Shown in pieces: positions 53,595 to 61,500 of a DNA stretch of 64,000 nt (the first letter of the stretch is position 1; the number at the start of each line of letters is the position of its first letter). Source of the DNA: Candidatus Kapaibacterium sp. (GTDB lineage Bacteria; Bacteroidota; Ignavibacteria; Kapaibacteriales; HRBIN21). The DNA is taken from assembly GCA_938084565.1 (NCBI GenBank), contig CALKEU010000005.1, positions 131,715-195,714 on the forward strand. The letters are read 5' to 3'. Position numbers and translations under genes: made by a program. The notes under the pieces are model-generated. The model worked only from the letters and a program-made list of their open reading frames with translations. It was not told the DNA's origin and searched no databases.

Positions 53595-54521
53595 TCAGTG
53601 CTGCTCTTCGCTTGCCAGACCTAAGAAGACAGCCGTCAGGATCGTGAAGATGTAGGCTTGCAGGAACGCAACCAAGGTTTCCAGCGCATAGACGAATACG
53701 GAAAAAGCTACCGAGACAGGAGCAATGAGCACGGTGCCGAAGAAAAAGATAAGCCCTACCAGCGACAGCAGAGCGATATGACCGGCTGTCATGTTGGCAA
53801 AGAGTCGGACACACAGTGCGAAAGCCTTGGCAAACATCCCGATGATTTCGATAGGCAATAGAATCGGGCTCAGCCACAACGGGCCACCGCCCAATAGGTG
53901 GCCGAGCCACTTCTTGAAACCAAGGGTTGCAATAGCCCCGCCGTTGATGACCACAAATGCTGTCAACGCCAGAGCTCCCGTCACAGCGAGGGAGCCCGTT
54001 GCCGTGTGCCCGCCTGGAACAAGGCCCAGGAGGTTGAGCACGAGGATGAAGAAGAACAGGGTCAGAAAATACGGCAGCAAGCCATTAGCCAAGCGCCGAG
54101 AGCTAATATTAGGGCTCACCACCTGATCTCGCAGAAATACAACGACAGCTTCGATGGCATTCTGCAGTCCCCGGGGTGCTTGGAGGGGGGCACGGCGGTA
54201 TCGCTGCACAGTCCGCCACAGGACGAGCCCGAGAAGTAGCATCCCAAGCCACTGATAGACAACGAGGTTGGTAATGGACAGATCCAGCGTAGGTCTGTGT
54301 CCATCGGCAACCCGTACGGGGTGGCCTTCAACCATTCGATAGAGACCGGCGGCCTCCATGGCAGTTGCCGAAGGATAGATGTGCAACCGCCCCTCGTCCC
54401 AGAGGATAATGGGCAGACTGGCAACTTTGTAGGGACCAACGTAGAAGCCGTGATGATCCCCGAGTTCGGCAAGGAGGTGAGCGAAGACATTGCCCGTATG
54501 TTCTGCATGTGCGGCGCTCAT
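53595..54521 (-). CDS. atpB: ATP synthase F0 a subunit
   Basis: Stator channel subunit. The 308 residues carry an N-terminal periplasmic extension of about 80 residues, as in Bacteroidota relatives, and the essential arginine in LCVRLFANMTAGH (about 239). The last helix includes ALETLVAFLQAYIFTIL. It lies 75 bases before atpE. Confidence 0.95.
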   Translation of the reverse strand: MSAAHAEHTGNVFAHLLAELGDHHGFYVGPYKVASLPIILWDEGRLHIYPSATAMEAAGLYRMVEGHPVRVADGHRPTLDLSITNLVVYQWLGMLLLGLVLWRTVQRYRRAPLQAPRGLQNAIEAVVVFLRDQVVSPNISSRRLANGLLPYFLTLFFFILVLNLLGLVPGGHTATGSLAVTGALALTAFVVINGGAIATLGFKKWLGHLLGGGPLWLSPILLPIEIIGMFAKAFALCVRLFANMTAGHIALLSLVGLIFFFGTVLIAPVSVAFSVFVYALETLVAFLQAYIFTILTAVFLGLASEEQH

Positions 54522-54533
54522 CGCTGCCTTTCC

Positions 54534-54848
54534 CTATGCTGCCAGCGGGCGGAGACGAAAGGTCTCATACCGTCGGTGGAAGTCTATTACCTCCACCGTC
54601 AGGAAGAGCACGACGCTCAGGGCAAAGGAGAGTGCAAAGCCTGCCGGTTCGACGCGGCCTGCTGCCAGGAGAACAAAAGCGCACGCGCTGATAGCTATTA
54701 GCCGTGCGACCATCCCCCCGAGCACCCATCGGAGGAAGCTCCGGAACGGTCGGCGCATTGCCCAACGAGCAATGATGTGAGCCACTAGAAAGTTGGCAGC
54801 GCATAGCCCGACGCCCCAGAGGACGCTCCCGAGTATATCCCAGCTCAT
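54534..54848 (-). CDS. Small three-helix membrane protein, AtpR/AtpI-like
   Basis: 104 residues with four hydrophobic segments, the second and third around GGMVARLIAISACAFVLLA. The pattern and position between atpZ-like and atpB match the AtpR-like/ATP synthase subunit I proteins that aid c-ring assembly. It overlaps the upstream gene by four bases. The assignment rests mainly on context. Confidence 0.6.
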   Translation of the reverse strand: MSWDILGSVLWGVGLCAANFLVAHIIARWAMRRPFRSFLRWVLGGMVARLIAISACAFVLLAAGRVEPAGFALSFALSVVLFLTVEVIDFHRRYETFRLRPLAA

Positions 54849-55126
54849 GGGTGAGATCCCTCCGACTTATGGTTGAGCTTCCGCAGGAGTTTCCAGATTT
54901 CGCGCATGGCCACAGCACAGCCTACACCGAGCCCACTCAGGAGAGCAATGGGTGAAGTTCCAAGCTGGCGATCAACCCACCAGCCAACAGCACCACAGCC
55001 GACGAGAGCAACCGCAATCGTCATGCCCATGTTGGCATAGGTGAGCAGTTCTTTGCCAATAGGGGGCACTGCCCGACGAGGCTTGTGTTCTGCTGGAAGC
55101 ACGAGTCTCACACGATGAACAGACAT
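54845..55126 (-). CDS. AtpZ/AtpI-family ATP synthase accessory protein
   Basis: 93 residues with a basic N-terminus, two membrane helices (MGMTIAVALVGCGAVGWWVDRQLG and IALLSGLGVGCAVAMREIW, each quoted in part) and a short charged tail. The GWWVDRxLGTSP motif is typical of AtpZ/AtpI-type proteins at the head of atp operons, linked to Mg2+/c-ring assembly. Its ATG lies nine bases after the operon promoter element, so the mRNA is nearly leaderless. Confidence 0.75.
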   Translation of the reverse strand: MSVHRVRLVLPAEHKPRRAVPPIGKELLTYANMGMTIAVALVGCGAVGWWVDRQLGTSPIALLSGLGVGCAVAMREIWKLLRKLNHKSEGSHP

Positions 55127-55134
55127 TCAGCACG

Positions 55135-55142
55135 CAAAATTA
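55135..55142 (-). promoter_or_regulatory. -7 promoter element TAATTTTG for the ATP synthase operon
   Basis: Exact TAnnTTTG element on the minus strand directly before the first atp gene. With initiation a few bases downstream, the 5' leader would be zero to four bases. Confidence 0.65.
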
Positions 55143-55231
55143 GCCCTTTTGCAGCAGACGCTTCCTAGAAGCATCACAGTACACGAACCCCTGCCGTACT
55201 GCGTTTCTTGTCCACGGCTGAGGGGAAGCAC

Positions 55232-55951
55232 ATGGCAGCACTGCTTGAGGAAACCTTGCGACGGCAGGGAGAGTGGCTCTTCCGAAATCGAAGCTGGATC
55301 CCCGTACTTCTCCTGCCGCTTGTTCTCTTGGCCGTCGGTAGAGGGGACGTGCCAGAACTTGCCCGGATGGTATGGTGGCAGGTGTTTTGCTATCTGCTGC
55401 TCTTGAGTGGGGCGTGCTTACGGGCCTGGGTTGTGGGCACTGTGCCCGAAGGGACCTCGGGGCGCACGACGAAGGAGCAGATAGCTGAGCAGCTCAACAC
55501 AACGGGTGCATACTCTCTCCTGCGCCATCCTCTCTATGCAGCTAACGCTCTCATGTGGTCAGGCGTTCTGCTGCGACCTGCCGTCTGGTGGTTGTGGGTG
55601 ATCGGGCTGATGGGATTCATGTTACTCTACGAGCGCATCATGCTGGCAGAAGAAGCCTTTCTACACCAGCGTTTTGGCGAGCACTTCCGGCGGTGGGCAG
55701 AGCAGACTCCAGCATTGATCCCCCATTGGCGCCTCTATCGAGCTGCGGAACGGCCCTTCCGCTGCAACGTGGTAGCGCGCCGGGAATACTCCACCTGGTA
55801 TGCTGCTCTGCTCAGCTGTACCATTGTGGAAGCTCTGCTGCAGTGGCACTGGACTGGGACATTTGGGCTCCCGCCGGTATGGTGGGCTCTGCTCGGTATT
55901 GCAACGGTGGTGCTCATCGGACGGCGGATTCATCGGCGTATGCAGCCGTGA
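55232..55951 (+). CDS. Isoprenylcysteine carboxyl methyltransferase-like membrane methyltransferase
   Basis: 239 residues with about six membrane helices and the ICMT/PEMT signature: the GAYSLLRHPLYAAN core (SAM-binding region) and LAEEAFLHQRFGEHFRRW, where Glu-Glu follows the helix break. Related bacterial enzymes methylate phospholipids, lipid A phosphate or small hydrophobic molecules; substrate unknown. The ATG at 55232 follows a GAGGGGAA ribosome-binding site; a TTG 24 bases upstream is less likely. Confidence 0.75.
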   Translation: MAALLEETLRRQGEWLFRNRSWIPVLLLPLVLLAVGRGDVPELARMVWWQVFCYLLLLSGACLRAWVVGTVPEGTSGRTTKEQIAEQLNTTGAYSLLRHPLYAANALMWSGVLLRPAVWWLWVIGLMGFMLLYERIMLAEEAFLHQRFGEHFRRWAEQTPALIPHWRLYRAAERPFRCNVVARREYSTWYAALLSCTIVEALLQWHWTGTFGLPPVWWALLGIATVVLIGRRIHRRMQP

Positions 55952-56150
55952 GGAAGCAATGGGGACAGCAATCGTGCGTCTATAATGCCGACGTCCGCCG
56001 AGAGAGTCACGACCTCGGTAGTCGCGCGCGCACTCTTCCCTTGGTTGCTACCACTTCGGTTCAGCGATTGCTGCAAGAGCAAGACGCCGGGGTAATAGAG
56101 AGCACAGGGTGGGCGGGTAGAGACGTGTAGGTCTAACGCAGGGACAAATC

Positions 56151-57494
56151 ATGGAGCGACAGACCAATGAGCAGACGGCCGAGAGAGTGTCTCTCTACGA
56201 CGTAGAGACATTGCGCAATCGCAAAATTGCGGAGCTCTTCGAGATTGCTCGGACGCTGGGCATCCCGAACTATGCCGACATGCGCAAGCAGGAGCTCATC
56301 TTTCACATCATGGAGGCCCAGGGGCAGTTGCTCCGAGAACAGCAGGCGCGGGCGGCCGAGGAGATTGGAGTTTCCATCGTCGAAGGAGTGCTCGAAGTTG
56401 CCTCCGATGGGGGCTATGGATTCTTGCGCTCACCGGAGTCGAGTTATCTACCCTCGCCCGATGATGTGTACGTGTCCCCCTCGCAAATCAAGCGTTTCGG
56501 TCTGCGCACAGGCGATACGATCCGGGGGCACGTTCGGCCGCCTCGAGAGGGAGAGCGCTACTTTGCTCTGCTCAAGATTGAGTCGGTCAACTACCTCCCG
56601 CCGGAGGCGGTCAAAGACCGCCCGATGTTTGAGGATCTGACTCCAGTCTATCCAACGGAGCGCTTCCGCTTAGAAACGGTGCCCAACGAGTATTCCACGC
56701 GCATTATCGACCTGCTCTGCCCTGTGGGGAAGGGGCAGCGTGGGCTTATTGTGGCTCCACCGAAGTCGGGCAAGACCATTCTGCTCCAGCAGATTGCCAA
56801 CGCCATCAGCCGCAATCACCCAGAGGTCAAACTCATCATCCTCCTCATCGACGAGCGCCCAGAGGAGGTGACCGACATGCAGCGTTCGGTCCGTGGAGCA
56901 GAGGTGATCTCGTCTACCTTCGATGAGCCACCGGAGCGGCATGTCCAGGTAGCCGATATCGTGTTGGAGAAGGCCAAGCGCTTGGTGGAGTGCAAGCACG
57001 ACGTGGTGATTCTGCTGGATTCCATCACGCGGCTGGCCCGTGCGAACAACACAGTCATTCCGCATTCGGGCAAGATCCTCTCCGGTGGGGTGGATGCCAA
57101 TGCACTCCACCGGCCCAAGCGCTTTTTCGGGGCAGCCCGGAAGGTCGAAGAGGGAGGTTCGCTAACCGTCATTGCAACGGCTCTCATCGAGACGGGAAGC
57201 CGCATGGATGAGGTGATCTTCGAAGAGTTCAAGGGCACGGGCAACATGGAGCTGGTTTTGGATCGCAAGCTTGCCGAACGGCGCATCTTCCCTGCTATCG
57301 ATATCAATCGCTCGGGGACTCGGCGCGAGGAGCTCCTGCTGACACCCGAGGAGCTCAATCGCGTCTGGATTCTGCGGAAGGTCTTGAGCGAACTCCCCCC
57401 TGTAGAGGCAATGGAGCTGCTCCTGGAGCATATGCGTCGGACGCGGACCAATCGGGAGTTTCTGGCCACAATCAACACGTTGATTACCGAATGA
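56151..57494 (+). CDS. rho: Transcription termination factor Rho
   Basis: Hexameric RNA helicase ending transcription at Rho sites. The 447 residues include the N-terminal helical domain ([23 protein letters not shown]), the RNA-binding cold-shock-like domain ([24 protein letters not shown]), Walker A PPKSGKT (203-209), Walker [14 protein letters not shown] and the Q/R loops. About 200 bases separate it from the upstream gene; a sigma70-like TATAAT occurs there (55981-55986) without a clear partner. Confidence 0.97.
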   Translation: MERQTNEQTAERVSLYDVETLRNRKIAELFEIARTLGIPNYADMRKQELIFHIMEAQGQLLREQQARAAEEIGVSIVEGVLEVASDGGYGFLRSPESSYLPSPDDVYVSPSQIKRFGLRTGDTIRGHVRPPREGERYFALLKIESVNYLPPEAVKDRPMFEDLTPVYPTERFRLETVPNEYSTRIIDLLCPVGKGQRGLIVAPPKSGKTILLQQIANAISRNHPEVKLIILLIDERPEEVTDMQRSVRGAEVISSTFDEPPERHVQVADIVLEKAKRLVECKHDVVILLDSITRLARANNTVIPHSGKILSGGVDANALHRPKRFFGAARKVEEGGSLTVIATALIETGSRMDEVIFEEFKGTGNMELVLDRKLAERRIFPAIDINRSGTRREELLLTPEELNRVWILRKVLSELPPVEAMELLLEHMRRTRTNREFLATINTLITE

Positions 57495-57507
57495 GCTGGG
57501 CGCTCTG

Positions 57508-58458
57508 ATGCCAGCCGAATCAGCTCTCCCGCGTACGCAGGCGCACCTCATGAACGCATCATTGGGGCTTGGGGTGCTCATTCTCGGCGTGAAGTGGAGC
57601 GCATATGCGCTGACGAGCTCTGTAGCGATTTTCTCCGACGCTTTGGAGTCCGTAGTGCACATTCTTGCAGTGGCGCTGGCCTGGTATGCGCTGCGGGTGA
57701 GCTTCCGGCCACCGGATCGAGAGCATCCCTTCGGGCACTTCAAAGTGATGTACTTCTCAGTGGGGCTCGAGGGAGGGCTTATCGTGGTGGCTGCAGCCAC
57801 CATTGGAATTACAGCTGTGGAGAAGCTGCTCGTTGGCGTAACGCTACAGCGCCTCGGAGAGGGAGTGGTGCTCAGCCTGGGTGCGGCCGGAGCTAATGCT
57901 GTGCTGGGAATGTTGCTCGTGCGCGAGGGAAAGCGCTCCAATTCGCCTCTGCTGCTGGCCGACGGCAAGCACGTGTTGTCAGATGTGTGGACTACTGTCG
58001 GGGCTGTGCTTGGATTGCTGCTGGTGAACTGGACTGGTTGGTGGTGGGCCGATCCCGTTGTCGGGTTGCTCATTGGAGTGCACTTGGCCAAAGAGGGTGT
58101 GCTGCTGGTGCGCCAGGCTGTTCATGGGCTTGTGGATCGGACGAACTTCGAGCTCGAGCACCAAGCTCGAAAGGCTCTAGATGCTTTCTGTGCCGAACAT
58201 GGTATTGGTTACCATCGGTTGCGCTTGCGCGAGCTTGGCCCACAGCTCTATATCGATGTGCACCTGCAGTTTGCCAATGGGACGCCAATTGAACGAGCCC
58301 ATGCATTGGCAACAGCTGCTGAACAGCGCATTGCTGAGGCCGTTGCTCTCCGAGCCGATATCGTAACCCATCTGGAAGGAGAAGATCATGCGCCGACGCA
58401 CGATGAATTGCGCCAGCCCCAGTCGAACGAGATACCTTCAGGCAGCAAATCGGCGTAA
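57508..58458 (+). CDS. Cation diffusion facilitator transporter
   Basis: Proton/metal antiporter, probably exporting Zn, Fe or Mn. The 316 residues have six membrane helices and a C-terminal cytosolic ferredoxin-like domain ([31 protein letters not shown], quoted in part). Helix 5 has the canonical HVLSD metal pair; helix 2 reads SDALESVVH, so the usual HxxxD or DxxxD is ExxxH. That variant suggests altered metal preference. It starts 13 bases after rho and may be cotranscribed with it. Confidence 0.88.
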   Translation: MPAESALPRTQAHLMNASLGLGVLILGVKWSAYALTSSVAIFSDALESVVHILAVALAWYALRVSFRPPDREHPFGHFKVMYFSVGLEGGLIVVAAATIGITAVEKLLVGVTLQRLGEGVVLSLGAAGANAVLGMLLVREGKRSNSPLLLADGKHVLSDVWTTVGAVLGLLLVNWTGWWWADPVVGLLIGVHLAKEGVLLVRQAVHGLVDRTNFELEHQARKALDAFCAEHGIGYHRLRLRELGPQLYIDVHLQFANGTPIERAHALATAAEQRIAEAVALRADIVTHLEGEDHAPTHDELRQPQSNEIPSGSKSA

Positions 58459-58463
58459 TTTCG
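58456..58463 (+). promoter_or_regulatory. -7 promoter element TAATTTCG before sprA
   Basis: TAATTTCG at the stop codon of the transporter gene, with the sprA ATG 93 bases downstream. The same octamer precedes nrdJ and the MauE-like gene. The longer leader could hold regulation, but I see no riboswitch. Confidence 0.4.
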
Positions 58464-58555
58464 CCCGGTGGTGTGGGATTGGGAAGGGGAGGTCGAAGCG
58501 CTCCAGAGCTACACGATAGACAGCTGGATCTGTTCGGGAACTGTACACATCGAGG

Positions 58556-61500
58556 ATGGGGTATCGGCGTGCTCTGGAGTGCACGAGAGTGTGGTGGGGG
58601 CTCATCGTCGGGACTGCGGTGTGCTGGTCGCAGTCCGAGCTCCGCGATGGGCTCTTCTCTCATGAGTCCCCGTGGGAATATCAAGGGAGGGCAGAGATAC
58701 TCGGCCCCGGGCAGCGGACGGTATGGGAGGAGCGTTACGAGCTGGACACAGTAGGATGGAGGTGGCGGCGCCGGCTCCTCTACGACGATCTGGAATTGAT
58801 GCCCCCTGCCGTGTGGAGCCTTGAGGAGTACTTGCGTTGGCGCCAACGTCTCTGGCAGGATCGGGTCTGGGATTCCCTGTGGCAGAGCTATGATATTCGC
58901 CTGGCTCTGTCCCCTCGTGAGCGCGAGCAGCTTCTGGGGCAGATTGCCACCATTACCATTCCTCTCCCGCCGAACCCCCTTGTGACGCTGTTCGGTAAGC
59001 CGGAGATCAGTATCTCGGTGGCCGGAGATGTCAACATCCGGGCCGGCTGGCGCTGGGATTGGCAACGCCTCGGGACGGCATCGGCCACGGGCCAGGTGCA
59101 GTCGAGCCCTATCTTCTCGCAGTCCATCAACCTCAATGTCTCCGGGCGGATCGGAGACAAGGTCCGCTTGGGAGTCGATTGGGGCTCCCATCGCATGTTC
59201 GAGTTCGACAACAAGTTCCGCATTGGTTACGAGGGCTACGACGATGACGTGGTGCGCAAGGTAGAGGTCGGCAATGTCAATTTCCCGACGCCGTCGACCC
59301 TCATTGGTGGAGCGCAGGCACTCTTTGGCATTCGCTCCGACTATCAGTTTGGGCCGCTCTTCCTCAAGACTGTGGCAGCCCAGAAGCGAGCGGAGCGGCG
59401 CACAACGCGCATTCAAGGCGGAGCACTCCGGCAACGCTTTGCACTCCGTGCTTACGATTACGCTCGCAATCACTTCTTCCTCGATACGGCCTACCGGGCC
59501 TTCTACGAGGAATACTTCCGCTACGCCACACCGGTTGTCCCGGTTGCAGCCGCACCGCTCCGCGTCAAGGAGATCGAAGTGTGGGAGAGCACAACCGATT
59601 TACGCATCACGCAGGCAGCCGAGGCCATTGCCTACGCTGATCTTCCCCCACTTGCCGTTGGGCAGCGCTATCCGGAGACCTACAAGACCGCTCCCGTCGT
59701 TGCTGGGCAGGTCGAACGCGGACGCTTCGTCCGGCTGGAGCCGTCGCAGTATCGGTTTAATCCGCACTTGGGAGTCCTGACACTCTTCAACCTGCGCCAG
59801 GACCGAACCTACGCAGTTGCTTACCGCATCGAGGGGCCAACGGAACGGCCAGAGGATGATCTCGTCTACGGTACCTTCGCCAATACGGCGGGCGAGCGCG
59901 ACACGCTCGTGCTCAAGCTCATCTACCGCCCTAATCTTCAGCCGGGCTTTCGAAGCTTGTGGAAGCGGCAGCTGCGCAACATCTACCCCTTGGGGACACG
60001 CAATGTGCAAGAGCTTACAGTCCGCGTGTGGTACATCCGGCAGGGAAACGATTCCTCCGAAGTGCTCGAGGGCACCCCGGATAAGCTCGTGACAGTCCTA
60101 GGGGTCGACCGCGTCAACAATGCAACAGGGGATCCAACACCGGATGGGGTCTTCGACACAGGGCTGCAGTCACCTTTCTTCGATGCGCAGACGGGCGAGA
60201 TTATCTTCCCTTCCCTGGAGCCCTTTCGGGAAGGGCTCCGTCGGTACTTTGCCACACGTGGTGTCCCTTCGGCGGCGGAGCGCTACGTCTATGGAGCCGT
60301 CTACGATACCACGGTTGAAGCTGCTCGTCTGCAGACCGACCGCGACCGCTTCATCATTGCAGGGGAGGTGACCGGCTCGGCTGGTGCACGGATCTCGTTG
60401 AACGCCTTCAATCTCGAGCCGGGGAGCGTGCGCGTCTATCTGGACGGGCAGCCTCTGAAGGAAGGGGAGGACTATACGGTGCAGTACTACAGCGGTGAGG
60501 TCATCCTCCGCAATCCTCGGGCATTGCTGCCGAATGCTAATGTGGAGGTGGAGTACGAACCGCGGGACCTCTTCTCCATCGGAGCTCGGACCCTGCTGGG
60601 GCTACGCGGGGATGTGCTGCTCCTGAACCGCCGGTTGCTGAAGGCAAGCTGGGGATTTACGACGATGTTTTATCACCAGGCCGCTTTGATTGACCGTGTG
60701 CGGCTCGGTGATGAACCCGTCTCCAACTGGATGCTTGGGACAGATCTGGCCGTGACATGGGAGACCCCATGGCTGACCAGTCTCCTCAATGCCCTCCCGT
60801 TGGTGGATACGAAAGAGCCTTCGCGGGTTAACATTCGGGCGGAGCTGGCGCAGATGTTCCCGACTCCTAATACACGGCGTTCGGAGGCAGCCTCCGACAA
60901 CGGTGCTCCGGTCGTGTATCTGGATGACTTCGAGGGAGCCGAACGGCGCTTTCCCCTGGGGATGTTCCCCGGTTACTGGCGCCATGCCTCCCCACCGGTG
61001 GATCCGGATATTGCTCCCGATGCTCGGACGGCTGTACGCTATCGGGGCAAGCTCTTCTGGTACCAATTCTTTCTGCCCGAAACCCCCATCCGGGAGGTCT
61101 ACCCGAACCGAGACATCATTCCCGGGCAGAGCAATCTGCGCGCCCTCTACGTCGTGTTTCGTCCCGATGAGCGGGGTATCTACAATCCAAACCCGGAGTT
61201 TGTCGACTGGCGCAATCCGCTCTTTGACTCCACCACAGCTTTTGCACGGCGTCCGGAAAATCGGCGCCGTATCTGGGCAGGCATGACACGGCTCCTTGCC
61301 TCTTATCCGCTCAACCTGGATGCCGAGAACTTCGAGTACTTAGAGCTGATGATGCGGGTCGACTACGCCGAGCCCGGTGCCCGCCTCTTTTTCGATCTGG
61401 GGCAGATCAGCGAGGACATCATCCCCAATGGCAGGCTGGATACGGAGGATGGCATCACGGCTGCAGCGCCTCTGCCGAACGGTATCTTGGATGCCGGCGA

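Noticed and set aside
58070-59473. 467-codon open frame on the minus strand
   Set aside because: Antisense to the cation transporter and the sprA N-terminus, which are well supported. The proline/arginine-rich translation lacks any family signature.
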